The notes: generated by a model not told the origin, from the letters alone. Shown: positions 28,932 through 40,780, numbered from the stretch's first letter. The stretch is DNA of 64,000 nucleotides from Symbiodinium natans (GCA_905221605.1 CAJNDS010000579.1:1-64000); one strand, 5' to 3'. Program-made: numbers and translations.

Positions 28932-31900
28932 AACTCGATCAGCAAAGTTGAATATTCAGTCTCGAGTTCGCATAGCCGACAGAAAGCTTCATATTCGAGG
29001 TTGTCCGGCCCGAGTATCGAATCTAGCACTCCAGACAGCAACAAGCAAGACCTGACTGCCGGGACCTCTCGGAAATCGATGTTGGTGACATCTTCTAGTC
29101 CGAGGGTTGCTGTATGCTTTGCTGTTTGGAGGCGATTTAAATTCTTTGTGAGAAGATCGCTCACATTCTCGGTTCCGGCTACTCCCTCTACTGCCAACTC
29201 GCCGCTATGGACACGGTCTTGGATAAAGCACAACCTCAAGTCTATATGCCGCATGCGCCTGAGTAGCCCCTCCATGCTGGCGATTTGCCTAGCTGAAGCA
29301 CTGTCGCTATACACGCGGTGGGGTTTCTGGAGGGTGCCCCAGATATGCGCCGTCAATTGCGCAAGTCCTGCCACCTCTTTTGCTGCCTCGGCGATGGCAA
29401 ACAACTCTGCCTCTGCTGAGCTGAGTGCCACGACGCTCTGCAGGCGGCTGTACCCCTTTATGCAGTACCACAGACCGTCCACTGCGATGTAGATCACTCC
29501 GCCACTGGTGCTCTTCCGGGCTACGCTCATCTCGCTGCCCCAATTGCTGTCGCAATAGGCTACCAGGCTGGCATTCTCCCCCTCATTGGTCTTGCCATCT
29601 CCGAGCGGGAAGATTTGATCTAACAGCGGAAACGCTGCTAACCATCGCAGGAACTTGCGAAGTGCATCTTCATGCACTTGCCGTGGCATGCTTTGTCCGC
29701 GTGACAACATGGAGTGAAAATACGTTATATCTGAGCGAGTTTGACAGAGCCATCCTATCTTCCCTAGGCAACTTCGGAATCGTGAGGCGGCCTCACTCGA
29801 CAGCTCCTTCGAAGGCTCTTCAACACTCTCCTCATCGTACATACTCCTGATGTCGGGTGTCGTCAAGGATGCTTTCGCGGTGGATATGTCCCATCCGAAA
29901 GATGTAAAGACCGACTTCACATACTCAGGCTTCACCCCAAGCATGATTTGTCGTCCATCCCAACGGATTAAACGGCCGAGGAATTCCATCTGCCCATCTT
30001 CGATCAGCCTCCCTGTCACTTTGACTTTCAAGACTGAACTCAGGGCTTCGTGGACGTACTCGAACCCTTTCTCGGTAGAGGACACAATGAGCAAATCATC
30101 CACGTACGCTAACATGATGATATACTCCCATCCGGATTCAAGGTTGACCCATCCGCTGAAAAGCGTCGGTTCAAGCGGACTCGCTTGTAAGCCTAGTGCA
30201 GATACGATCCTGTTCAGGTGTCGCTGCCAGCTAAGGCTGGCGGAACGCAAACCGTAGAGCGCTTTCTCTAGTATCAAGTACGCGGTTTCGCCGCTCTCGA
30301 GCGCGAATGTACTTGGCAACTCGATAATGGTGGGTTCCACTACCTGCGCAAAGAGAAACGCGGTGGAGATGTCGAGGCCGTAAGCCCGCATCTTTCCCTT
30401 CGCCGCCCGTGCAAGGACGATCTTGAGGGCTTCCACCGACGCAGTATTAGAACTCAACCCCAAATCGAGTGCGGATGGTCGGCCATGAGCAAAATCCTTA
30501 GCGACTATCCTTGCTCGGACTAGTCCTGGGGCCTTCTGAGTGAGGACCCATCGGGACTTGACCGTCCGACAGTTTGGGTTGGCTTTGCGGTACTCATCTA
30601 TCTCGCTCTTTGATCTTGCATAACCAACTTTCAGACTATCGAGCGCATTCACCTCTTTCTTGATTCCTTGCCATGTCTCTTCAGGATCCAGCTGAAAACC
30701 TTCCAGGTCATCGTAGCTGGCTCTAGGTCGATTCACCCAGAGAGTCCTGTCTTGGATTCTCATGTACGTCCCTGCGGACTCATCTTCCTTTTTCTCTTTA
30801 ACTGAAGAGCATACACAAGGGTGGTCTTGGAGATTCAACAACTCAACTGCTTCACGCTCGACCGACTGTTGTTGCTTGTGGTGCTGTTGTTGTGTTGTTG
30901 TGTTCAAGCAAACATATGGGAACTTCTCCACGCTCGACCGACCAACCAGTAGGTGACATGCTGCTTCGACGTCGTAGTGGTCACAACAAGAGAGTGGTTG
31001 TGGTGTGTAGTGGGCGTTCTCGAGCAATTCCTCCAGGTATCGGACTGGGACCCCCTCATGGAATGTCTGGGGATGCTCTGGAGCGTCTCCCATCTCTGGA
31101 GCTTCTCCCATATCGTCATCCTCAGCCTCGGACGGCTGGTACTCGGACACATTCCAGTCAGCATCCGGCACTGACATCTCCGGGATCTCTAGGTCTCCGA
31201 CTCCTGCTTGCTCAGGATCAAACGCTCGGACCTCCTCTCCTCCAAAGCGTGTTCGCTTGTTCGGCTTCATTTGCTCGTCATCATCGTATGGGTCTTCTCC
31301 AATTAGCTCCTCAGGTCTTCGGTCGACCTTCGGTCCTTCATCTAATGCCTCCAGAGCATCATCGATGGAATCACGCAACCATTTTTGGTATCTCTTCACA
31401 CACTTTTGGGAATGCCTGCTCGAGCTGACGCCTTCCTGGCATCCGGGGCACTTGGGTGTAACACCATGTTGTCTCACCCAGTCTATGGGAGGACCTCCAC
31501 CTGGAACATATGGGAGAAACAGCTCTTTGGTCTTCGGTGCTTCAGGCGGGGGCACGAAGCCATCTAGGGCCTTTGCACCGGGCAGAAGATTTGCGTCGAA
31601 ACGCAACGGGTAGAGCAATTTGAGTCCGGGCGCGATCACCCGTTTCGTCTCCCCACTATCCAAGCGGATTTCCATGGCATGACCTGTGCTCCCAAGCACT
31701 GGTCCCAAGTAGATCCCTCGAGCATACTTGGCATCCGCGTCAGGTCTTCTAGCCCGCGTTATCTTAGCGTATGCTACCGCACCGAACGGATACGTGACTT
31801 GCGGTCGCACTCGATCTCCGCGGATCTTCTGCATGGGTGTCATGGTCGACCCTACAGAAACTGAAAACCTGTTGTGCGTGTGTGCTGCGTATTGAAACAA

Positions 31901-32575
31901 AAGGTCGAAAACATCCGCACACTCACCATCCAAAACAACGCCATGTTCACGCAACTCAAGCTCATGTGTTGCTACGATTCCTTTCAGGGTCCTAATGGCT
32001 CGTTCTGCTGCTGGTGCATGCCTTTCGGGTGCAAAGCTGTCCTCAGTACCCTCACAAAGATCAGCGAGCCTCGCTGCGATGTTCTTCGTGAGTCCCTCTG
32101 CATCAGACATGAAATGCGGTTGTTTCACACCAAAGTGCCTGACCCAGGGATGCAAATGCTCTGCTGTTGTTGCTGCGCTCTCTCCCTCAGGTCTAAAGCA
32201 AACTGCAATCGCAAAGCTCATGGTATGAACCAGTACGATGAATGCAAGCTTGCGAAAGAAGCACTGGTCAAGCTGAAACTCTCTCGGGTTCAGGTCGCTA
32301 CGCTTTCGGGCTGGAGTGGTCCCTCTAGTGCGCTGGCAAAACTCACAGTCAGACATGTATGGTACGTGTCCCTGCATGTGGTGCTGAAGCTCTGCCTGTT
32401 TACTACGCACATTGTCCCCAATAATTCCTTCTTCAGTGACTAACTCAAACTGCTGTTGTGGCTGTCGCGTATCGGGCTCTTTTCTCTCGTCTTGGGACAA
32501 AGCTGCAAGGATTGGGTTGGGCTTCTCCGTACTCCCTTTCAGGGAGACGGGGAGCGAGAACGATCGGCGCGCCAC
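28927..32575 (-). CDS. Copia integrase-RT-RNase H polyprotein, 3'-truncated
   Basis: The open frame continues to 28811, but below about 28927 it reads LINE sequence. From the N-terminus it carries an integrase zinc region (HHMQGHVPY, CEFC; residues about 65-85) and an integrase core with Asp in FQLDQ (~102), Asp in FMSDAEG (~156) and Glu in AAERAIRTL (~190). A long acidic linker with a Gln/His-rich patch follows. The reverse transcriptase has LDISTAFLF (~733) and AYVDDLLIV (~823). The RNase H has AYCDSNWG (~1010), SSAEAEL (~1053) and YSDSAS (~1088). Integrase before RT marks Ty1/Copia order. No frameshift is seen inside, so the enzymes may be nearly intact apart from the C-terminal tail. The first codon of the frame is GTG; the true start or fusion to gag-pro is unclear. 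Confidence 0.85.
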
Positions 32576-35500
32576 TCCACGGAATTGGGGTTTCGGGCGT
32601 GCGTTCGGGCCGCGGAACTGGAGGTGGCGGAGGTATCGGGAGCGCCAGCCTTGGCGCGACCGACCTCGCAGCCTGTATGTCCTGCGACCTTGCTCGGCGC
32701 CGGTCCTCGTATTGTTGGCCCGTGAGGACCCCCGCCTCGAGCTGAGCGCGAAGGCTCATTGGGTTGAATGGCCTTCCTGCCAGTGCCAATGTCCCCGCTG
32801 CTCCTGTTTCCATCGTTTCTGCCATCCTCATCACCGTGCTGGAGAGGTCGCTGGCGGCTTTCGGGGGTGTCAAGCTGACCGGCAGTTGGGCATGGTCCTT
32901 CACCTGCATCCGCAGGAAGCTCTCCCTCAAAGGTCCGAGGGCTTGTAGCCCTTCTGAGGTGTGGCCTGGTGTGCTCAGATGCAGCTGCAGATACGGACCA
33001 CGAAAGCCCAGGTTGGAAAGTGATTCCCGCCAGGGAGGTGTCACTCGGAGAGCGCTCTTTGCATGCCTGGGCTCGGGGCCCCGGCGGTGCTCCGTGTACA
33101 CTGCTGTCGGGCTGACCGGTTCCCCCGGCGGCTGCGTCATGGAGATAGGGGGATGCTCCGGATGTGCTGGGGTCGTTGGAGCTGGAACCCCTGTGGTTGG
33201 CCTCCATTCTCCCCAATCCTCGTCGGACTCGTCTATCTCCACCACCATTGTCGATGGTCCTGGCCCTGGGCTCGCCGGTGCTGCCGCGGTCGTTTCCTTC
33301 GGGTTCGGCTGAGGAAACTCGCTCGGTCCCAGCGTAACCACTGAGCGAGCCTTGCCCTCTGTCACTCCAAGTTCCAGCTGCTCTGGTTCGGCAAGAGCTT
33401 GCTCCCATGTGCCCCAATCCACCGGGTTCTGTGTCACGTGGAGGCCCTCCTTGGAGATGGTCTGCGTGAAGCCCTGCATGTTGGCTTCGTGTGGCTCGCT
33501 CATCAAGTGGGCTTCGGTGACATATTTCTGGCACAGGAGACAAAACAGCGTCACCGGCGTATCCGGTGAGTCGCTGGCTCCCGAAGCTTGTGCTGCCGCC
33601 CAAGCTCCTCCGAACCGACGAGCAACCCACGTCATCCAGCCTGCCGACGCCCAGCGCCGTTTTCCCCTCCGTGCTGGCGCTGACGATGCCGGCGGGGGGC
33701 CGGAGGGCTCCCGAGGATCGACCCCCATGGTCGACTGATCCACATGGTCCGGCAGCAAGTTCCGCACCGGTCTCACGGCCTTGGCTTTTTCCTTGGATTT
33801 GATCTTTGGCGTCGGCTTCATCTGCACCATAGCGGGTCCCTTGGCTGGAGCCTCTGACATCGAAGGATCCGTTTGGAATTTCACCCCAGTGTGGGACGAC
33901 GGTGCCTCCGCCGCTTCCGTCTCTTCCATGACGTCGAAGGGTCCACCCTTGCCGAATCCAAATCCAGATCCATCTCGTCCCCTCCAGTGGACTCCGCCTC
34001 GGCATACGTTGCCTGGAGCTCCTCTCGGAGATCCTGTGGAAGCTCTATGCCGTGCTGCGCGGCGTTGGCCTCCAACAATATCAGTCTCCTGCGTCTCGCC
34101 CCCTGGCGCATGCCTTCCAACTCTTGGATGCTTCGTTGCATCGTGGCACTCGGATCCATAGCGGCGGTCTCCTATCTGTCCTACTCTAGGAAAACTTCGC
34201 CTCTTTGAGCAATCCAAGCTGCCAATCTCAACCTCATCAGGGAAATCCTCCAAGCAAGCACGACAGACAACTGTTTCCCTACCATGCTCATGCACAAGAC
34301 GCTCAACTGCTGGTGTGGTGCTGTTGTCCTGTTGCTTGTGTGAGATAACGCTGCTGTCATTTTCAAATACAAGCCGCTCGACTGCTGGTGTGGTGCTGTT
34401 GTCCTGTTGCTTGTGTGAGATAACGCTGTTGTCTTCACTAAAAATCAAGCGTTCATCCCTATCAAGCTCACGAACAACTGGCGTATCCACATGACTGAAA
34501 AACTGAAGTTGATCCCTCGCAGGGCCGGAAACGTCATCGACTGTCCTTAGTCTGTCCTTAGCTTCGCCTTGGTCCAGGTCAACATGTTCGTGGCTCGTCT
34601 GAAACTCGCAATCAACTACCTCATCAAGACATGAAACATCCAGCAATTCGGGGTTTTCGGGCTCAACACACACTCTCGCAGAGCTGCGATGACCTCGATT
34701 CGAAGTCGAACGATGAAAATCACGACTCGAAGACGACTTGCGAGACCGACTTCGACGAAACTGTTCCGTTTTGGCGATCAAATCCTGCGGTTTCAGCGCT
34801 AAAGGATGGTCATTCCGAACTGACGCAAGCCAACTAACTGAAGCAAACATGGTTGGTTTCAGCGTTACGCCGTGCTTTCGGACGGTAATTACGCCCTGCT
34901 GGCCGCACATTGCTGGCTCCCAACCTCCATTCTGACAAAGCAAGTTGATGTTCAGCAAATTGTGCTTGATCTGATCGGAAATGACGGCTTCAAACCTAGC
35001 CCTACACATGTACACAGCGTCACCCTCATGCTCAGAACTGCTCTTCAGTGATGCTGATGTGGTGGTTTCAAAGCAAACTTCCACCAAAACATGTGTCGAT
35101 CCGCCAATCTCAACGGAATCTCCTGTCGCAGTCTCCGCATACGACTTCGGGCGTCCTTCAAGCCATGCAAGGACCTTCACATGATCACTCTCAAGCGTCT
35201 CTCTCGTGATGATGTGGAACGAACTACCAGAGTCAATCAGCCAGTAAATACGATCATCTGAAGGAAAACTAACCACTTGGTTCGTGAGCATCATACCAAA
35301 GTGATATCCCTCCAGAAACGTCTTGATTGATGACTGTGCTTTTCCACTACCCTTGGTTGTGGGATGTGCTGCTGCTTTCGCCGAAGTAGACGATGAAGAT
35401 GATGGTGCCTCTGGCTGCGTCGTAACGGCCTGGTTCGTTGCCGCTGCGGCTTTGTCCTTCGGAGGTGCCCAGCAGTCGCGTGCCCAGTGTCCAGTCTTCC

Positions 35501-37001
35501 CGCAGTTCCGGCAGACATCCGTCTTCTTCGCCTCTCTGCTCTTGCTTCGAGCTTTGTCCCCTTTTCCGCTTCGCTCACCTTTCTTGTCCTTTCCTTTCGC
35601 TTTGCCGCCCTTCAGTCCCTTTTCTCCTTTCTCGCCTTTGTTGCCTTGGTTGCCCTTGGGGCCTTTGTTGCTCTTGTCTCTGTCGCCCTTTCCGCCTCTG
35701 CCACCCTTGAAGGCATTCGCATACCCGGATGCTCCTTCTCTCTGGAAGTCCATCACACGAAGCTGCTCGTCGTAAAACTGCAAACCAGTCATCAGCTCAC
35801 CCATGCTCTTTGTTGAGTGATGGAGGAGCAGATATCTCTTGGTCTCAGAATCCAAGTGCTTCATCAGGCACAGGACTCCCTCTTGTTCTCCGATGAGCAA
35901 CTCCGGGAAGCGATGCTTCACCTGCGCCTCGAACTTGAGAAGCTCGGCGGTGTACCACCTGGCGACATCAAGTGGTCGCTTGAGATGCTTTGGTGGCACC
36001 AGGCCTAACGCCTGTTCGCGGAGGGCCTGTCCCTCCACTCTGGAGCGAACTGACAATTCGTTGTTCAACGAGCGCCAGAGTTCGTATCCGGCACTTGCTC
36101 CCATTTGTTTCACCTCGATGAGATGCACCAAATCTTGCCCACGTTGGAACTTGCTCATGGACTGACGAAGCAAAAACCAAAGTTTGGTTGACCGGGCTGC
36201 TTTCCCGGCTTCAAGCCTCACTTGCAAGACTTCCACATTGCTACTGATCGCTTCTTGCAATTCCGTAGCGTAGCGGTCGTCGAGCAAACAAAGCCAACTC
36301 GTAAGTTCGTCTCTGTAGGCTGTCCAAACTCGGATTTCAGCATGTCTGCTCGTCATGGACGCATAGTTCAGCTGAGGCAACTGTGGAATGTAACCCTCTG
36401 CTCTCTTGTTTCGTACACCAGAGTCTACTTCCATGTCCACAGGAGTCGATGCATTCGCAGGTGCTGCTGAGGGGTCTCCTCCAGGTGTAGGACTCGTCGA
36501 CGATGAAGCTGCAGCTGCTGCAATATGCGCATTGGCAGCATTCGCACTTGCAAGCTGCAATGCTTGCGTAAGCATGGCACTCATCTGTTGAAGTTGAGCT
36601 GCCTGCTGTCGGATCTGCTCGTCCTGCGCTTGCAGCATTGCTCTCGTGAACTCCATCTGTTGAGCTACTCCAGGTGCAACGGGCAACTGCATATTCGGAA
36701 CTTGAAGGGGTTCTTGTGGTGCCGTCTGAGGGGGTGTTCCCATCTGGTAGAACTGAGGTCCAAACGAAGGCACAGCCCCGACTGGTGGCTGATGGCCTGC
36801 TCCAGTCGTAGCTGTCCACTGCCTTGGGTCTACTCCGCGTGGAACTGAAGCTGGTCGCGCTGGCAAAGACCTTCCACGTTCTCTTCTCCCACGGGCACTT
36901 GGTGACCTTGCACCAGAAAGCCCTGTGGAACTCAGGCTGCTTGCACTGCGGCCTCTCGGAGAACGGTCTCGTCCAGGCACACGTTCTTCACCAGTGTCCA
37001 C
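32445..37001 (-). CDS. Copia gag-protease ORF, running into inserted module
   Basis: The Copia part covers about 37001-34190. From the N-terminus it has an Arg/Ser-rich stretch, a Gln-rich coiled coil (about residues 115-150), a gag capsid-like region (about 210-420, e.g. LTSWLCLLDDRYATELQEA), a Lys/Gly-rich basic region (about 425-490), a CCHC zinc knuckle (CRNCGKTGHWARDC, ~502) and an aspartic protease (YWLIDSGSSFHI, ~590). A linker with a duplicated 25-residue unit follows. Beyond about residue 935 the frame enters the unrelated module and stops at 32445. The open-frame start is GTG with a stop 15 codons further up (about 37047) and no ATG between, so the authentic start may have been lost or lie on another exon. 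Confidence 0.75.
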   Translation of the reverse strand: MDTGEERVPGRDRSPRGRSASSLSSTGLSGARSPSARGRRERGRSLPARPASVPRGVDPRQWTATTGAGHQPPVGAVPSFGPQFYQMGTPPQTAPQEPLQVPNMQLPVAPGVAQQMEFTRAMLQAQDEQIRQQAAQLQQMSAMLTQALQLASANAANAHIAAAAASSSTSPTPGGDPSAAPANASTPVDMEVDSGVRNKRAEGYIPQLPQLNYASMTSRHAEIRVWTAYRDELTSWLCLLDDRYATELQEAISSNVEVLQVRLEAGKAARSTKLWFLLRQSMSKFQRGQDLVHLIEVKQMGASAGYELWRSLNNELSVRSRVEGQALREQALGLVPPKHLKRPLDVARWYTAELLKFEAQVKHRFPELLIGEQEGVLCLMKHLDSETKRYLLLHHSTKSMGELMTGLQFYDEQLRVMDFQREGASGYANAFKGGRGGKGDRDKSNKGPKGNQGNKGEKGEKGLKGGKAKGKDKKGERSGKGDKARSKSREAKKTDVCRNCGKTGHWARDCWAPPKDKAAAATNQAVTTQPEAPSSSSSTSAKAAAHPTTKGSGKAQSSIKTFLEGYHFGMMLTNQVVSFPSDDRIYWLIDSGSSFHIITRETLESDHVKVLAWLEGRPKSYAETATGDSVEIGGSTHVLVEVCFETTTSASLKSSSEHEGDAVYMCRARFEAVISDQIKHNLLNINLLCQNGGWEPAMCGQQGVITVRKHGVTLKPTMFASVSWLASVRNDHPLALKPQDLIAKTEQFRRSRSRKSSSSRDFHRSTSNRGHRSSARVCVEPENPELLDVSCLDEVVDCEFQTSHEHVDLDQGEAKDRLRTVDDVSGPARDQLQFFSHVDTPVVRELDRDERLIFSEDNSVISHKQQDNSTTPAVERLVFENDSSVISHKQQDNSTTPAVERLVHEHGRETVVCRACLEDFPDEVEIGSLDCSKRRSFPRVGQIGDRRYGSECHDATKHPRVGRHAPGGETQETDIVGGQRRAARHRASTGSPRGAPGNVCRGGVHWRGRDGSGFGFGKGGPFDVMEETEAAEAPSSHTGVKFQTDPSMSEAPAKGPAMVQMKPTPKIKSKEKAKAVRPVRNLLPDHVDQSTMGVDPREPSGPPPASSAPARRGKRRWASAGWMTWVARRFGGAWAAAQASGASDSPDTPVTLFCLLCQKYVTEAHLMSEPHEANMQGFTQTISKEGLHVTQNPVDWGTWEQALAEPEQLELGVTEGKARSVVTLGPSEFPQPNPKETTAAAPASPGPGPSTMVVEIDESDEDWGEWRPTTGVPAPTTPAHPEHPPISMTQPPGEPVSPTAVYTEHRRGPEPRHAKSALRVTPPWRESLSNLGFRGPYLQLHLSTPGHTSEGLQALGPLRESFLRMQVKDHAQLPVSLTPPKAASDLSSTVMRMAETMETGAAGTLALAGRPFNPMSLRAQLEAGVLTGQQYEDRRRARSQDIQAARSVAPRLALPIPPPPPVPRPERTPETPIPWSGAPIVLAPRLPEREYGEAQPNPCSFVPRREKRARYATATTAV
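32480..34175 (-). other. Foreign-looking module between Copia protease and integrase
   Basis: About 1.6 kb with no Copia domain. It opens with a separate ATG frame (34159-33881) of helical character (MQRSIQELEGMRQGARRR). Coding character then passes to the frame shared with gag-pro (acidic, then Pro-rich). That frame includes a C2H2-like finger (CLLCQKYVTEAHLMSEPHEA) and ends Pro-rich near 32500. A third frame (34005-32539) is also open throughout, which reflects low stop density more than a third gene. The pattern suggests an ORF1/gag-like protein from another element inserted between Copia protease and integrase, with one later frameshift near 33950. Boundaries are approximate and no target-site duplication was identified. 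Confidence 0.45.
34305..34435 (-). repeat. 75-bp tandem duplication in Copia linker
   Basis: A 75-base unit occurs almost twice in tandem and encodes two 25-residue units (SVISHKQQDNSTTPAVERLV plus five residues). The length is a multiple of three, so the frame is kept. Confidence 0.9.
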
Positions 37002-37047
37002 GCTGGAGCACGAAGCTCCGCTACCACGTTGAAACTCGTGGCACAGC

Positions 37048-38429
37048 TACGGGGCCTAAGGGACCTCAGGTCAAGACTACACTCAACCCTCACAGCACGA
37101 AGTGCGGACTCTTTTCACTGCGCTGTTCACAGCTTCTCGAGCTCCGCTCTCTTGAGCCAATGCGAGCACGGCTCTCCAGCTTCAAACACTGTCTGCCAGA
37201 CATGGGAAAACAAAGGTACTTCAGGTGAAAACACTCAGCCATGGAACTTCTACTCCTAAACACTGTGGGTAGGTTCCTAGCACCTCTTAGGTGCTCTGCT
37301 GAGCTCTGTGCAGACCTAAACTGGCTTGAGTCACTTCTGGTCACCAAATACCAGGTCACAAACAGGAAACGAGTTCCGACAAACGAGTTTCGAGAAAACG
37401 AACAGAAAACGGTTCTTCCTACTCAAAACAAGATCTCACCAAGCCAAAACAAATCTGCACTGCCTGACATATCCTCGTGCCTATGCTTCACACTCATAGC
37501 AGACAACTCAAGTGCACATCACGTGTCAACTGGGAAACTAGGAGGGTCACATATATCAACTCAAACGATTTGTCTCGAATGCATTCTTGTCGTTTGTGGA
37601 CTTTCGCAAAGACCCAAACGAAACATCCCGAAAACATGCTCTTGGGACGCTTCGCTTTGAGACGATATGTTTTTGGGAACGTTTCGTTTCGGGCTTATGT
37701 TTATGCTCTTTTGGCATGGGTTTTGTTTATGCATTGTAACGAGGGGACAATTTGTTTTGGCATTGTTTTGTTTGTGCATTGTAACGAAGATCCAAACGAA
37801 ACGTGCCTAAAGTTTGATTTTTGGGGTCTCCCCCGAGTTTGAGCCCACGCGCCGCGCCCGCTAAGGCAACAAAACTGGGGGTTCTACGAGCCCCTCATTT
37901 TTCATTGGGCTTTATGGTCTTCGGGCTTTAATTTAAGCGGTTTAAGGCCTTTAGGGTTTGGGACATTTTGGCTTTAGAGCTTTGTGTTCTTGGAGTCTTT
38001 CAGCATTTTGGAGCCATGAGTGAGAGCAAAACTTGCTGGAGGTTGCAAACCTTGGATTCTAACATGTGCGAGGTACCCCTAGCACCCCATATTGAAAAGA
38101 GTGCTGTTTTTGAAAGGCTGTATTAAAACGGTAAAGGGGATGTCCCGAGTCGGTGGCAAAGTTTTGAACCCAAGCCAAAAATCAAGCAAGTAGCTGCCGG
38201 TGAGGCCCCCGGAAGGGGCTTGACCGGCACAACGCCAAGTCCGCAACGTTCCACGGCGCCAACTCCAGCGGGCCCGTCCGAACTCGCACGAATTTCTCGG
38301 CAAGGAGTCCCCTTGAACTGGATTGAATGGGACAGGTTCGTCACGTCTGGAGTTGATGCAGGCCTATGCCCCCTTGGTCCAGAGGGATTCATGCTCGCTT
38401 CCCGCTTCTCAGAAGGGTGTTGAAGGGCA
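37048..38429. other. Copia 5' flank, no gene recognised
   Basis: This would be the place for the 5' LTR and leader of the Copia element. It has T/A-rich stretches near 37,600-38,000 and no convincing frame. No primer-binding site could be assigned. Confidence 0.35.
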
Positions 38430-38920
38430 ACGTCTGACCGTGACCGGGTGAACGGGCTGACCTGCGGTTGAAAGAATCCGGTCGGACTGGCGAATGAACT
38501 GACCGATGGCCGAACTGATCCGACCGAGCTGACCTGACCGGGCTGACCGATCCAAGCGACCAGCCAGACTGACCTGACCGGGCTGACCTGATCAGACCTG
38601 ACCGTACCTGACTAGACTGGGCTGATCTAACCGGGCTGACCTGACCGAACTGATCGACCTGAGCGGACGACGGACGGACCTGACCAGGCTGACCACCGGA
38701 CTGATCTGACCGGACTGACCAACCTGACTGGGCGACCGGGCCGACCTACCAGACTGACCTGAGCGGGCTGACCTTCCCGGGCTCACCTGACCGAACTGAC
38801 CGGCCTGACCGGACGACCGACCTGACCCGCTGACCTAACGGAGCTGACCTGACACCAAACTGACCAACCTGACCAGGCGACCAGGCCGACCTGACCGGGC
38901 TGGTGGCTTTGACGGTCTCA
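38430..38920. repeat. GACC-rich satellite, second block
   Basis: Same family as 7245-7832 but more degenerate. Forward orientation throughout, with the shared start GTGACCGGGTGAACGGGC. It ends in a short GTCCCGGTCTC duplication near 38945-38970. Confidence 0.9.
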
Positions 38921-40780
38921 TCTGCTTCTGGTGGTTTTGAGCCGTCCCGGTCTCGTCCCGGTCTCGTCCGTTTCTGCCTTGGCGACCAAGAAGTCAGACC
39001 GGAAGCCAGGGTGCAAGATCTTTGATGTGCAACCTGTAAAAATTTGTCCATCAGAGGTTGTGCACTGCTCTCGTGAAAAGCAGCAGATGGACGAACCAGC
39101 TTCTAAGCTGACTCTTCGGAGCCCATCAGCTTGAGCATTGACCTCAAGAGCTGGGTTTTGAGCTTGAGAGAGAATAGAATGGAACGGAAGGTTCGTATGT
39201 GATCATCGTTTGTACTCCCTTGAGTTGGAGTGTCAGCATCCTTTGTCATTTTGCAGCTTGCAGCTTTGCTTCACTTTGCGCGTATTGCTTGCAGAGGGCA
39301 TCTTCTGAGCACCTTCCAGGCTTCGTTTAGATCAACTGCGTGATTTTTAGAGCGGGCAGGCACTCGTGCAATTTTTTGTAGGCTGCCTGAGGTCTGTATG
39401 GACCAGATATGACCAAGGAAAAAGGCAGCCCGTTCACAGGTTTGCTTTGGCATTAGCAAAAGGGTTTTTTTTGCATTTCAAGCCTCTCAGTCGGCTCCTT
39501 CTTCAAGTTGTGCAGCATCCCAGGTTTGGAGTTAATGGTTGCATTCTACCCCCACAGCCAGCCTTTGTTGTCTTCTTCTTAAGTCTCGTGCACAGGGGTC
39601 TGGACTTCTTCAGGATTCTCCGCTATAATTGGCATTAAAGCATATACTGCCTTACATCAATTTTGCAAGTGCATCATCCCACGTCAGAGCCTCCGTGCAT
39701 TCCCAACATGGTCCTTTCTTAGGGCAGGAACCTCGGATTGCTGGTTGTGCCTCTTGCACTGCCTGTGTTTTCTCCATTGGGGGACAATCGCATGCCGTCT
39801 CTGTGTCGCCCGCAGCTTTCTGGGGTCGCCCACTTGAGTTTTGTACTTTGTCATTTGCTGAACTGGAGTGTTATGCCTGGGCACAAAACGGCCCCACCGC
39901 ATTTATTTTACTGCGTGGTTGCTTTACTGAAATGCTCGCACCCAGGCTACGCGATCGAGACGACTCTGACTGAAGAGGTCCCGTCTCCACCAGGCGGTCT
40001 CTCCCTTCTACCGGGGGGCCAGCACACTCATCAGGTTAAGGCGGGATCTGTTTGGCTCGGCCGCTCCTCCTGGGTCTCCGGGGCCGTCTTTCGTTTTCAT
40101 GACGGAGGAGCGTCTATCTGCAATCCCTCACCCCTCCACCCCTAGACCTCCACCGGCGACGGCATCTTTCAGGGCCTTGAGTCCGCCCCCACGGTGGCAT
40201 CTTCCGGGTCCCCGACCACACCTGCAGTGCTGGAAGATGAGGCCACTGACGGGCAGCCCGGATGAGTTGTTGTCCGTAAAATCGCCTGGCAATTGACCCG
40301 GAGCGTGTCATTTGCCTTTGCGTTGGCTTGGAATAGACCGAGCAGACTTCAATGGCTTTGGCCGATAGTGTGCCTTTCTCTGGGGCCAGGGAGCTCTTGC
40401 ATCCTCGGCCGGTAGGGGACGGCCGATACATCTCCTACCACTTGACCTTGCGGGTCATGCGAAAGTCACAGTGTTCCGAAGGGATGGAGCGCATCACAGA
40501 GCTTCTCTTTCTCTCTCCATGCTTGTTCCTCTCATGTTGACACTGCGCACGCTTTGCATCAAGCTCAGGCCTCCATCCTCGCATCCAGCTCGGTTCTTTC
40601 GTACTGTGCTCGGGCGTATAATTGCAGTGCTTGTACATTGGTCAGCTCAGTGCTTTGCGTGATCGGTGCCTCCGCACTTGAGAACCGCACATGCTTCCTT
40701 TTCGTTGTCTCGCTTTTCGTATATGCTGATAGGAGTTCAGTGCTTCGCCTCTCAGAGCGGGCTCCACCAGCTGTGCGCTT
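38921..40780. other. No recognisable gene
   Basis: Only short overlapping frames. Nothing with a domain or repeat structure that I can support. Confidence 0.45.

Larger units (their letters stand above)
28927..37001 (-). mobile_element. Ty1/Copia-type LTR retrotransposon, interrupted
   Basis: Gag-protease upstream and integrase-RT-RNase H downstream on the minus strand, separated by the inserted module. The 3' end is cut by LINE copy 2 at about 28926. I compared 37.0-38.1 kb with sequence downstream by eye and found no matching LTR, so the LTRs are either lost, displaced or too diverged to recognise. Confidence 0.8.

Noticed and set aside
37002-38100. Copia 5' LTR
   Set aside because: No matching second copy was found and no clear TG...CA ends or primer-binding site could be assigned.
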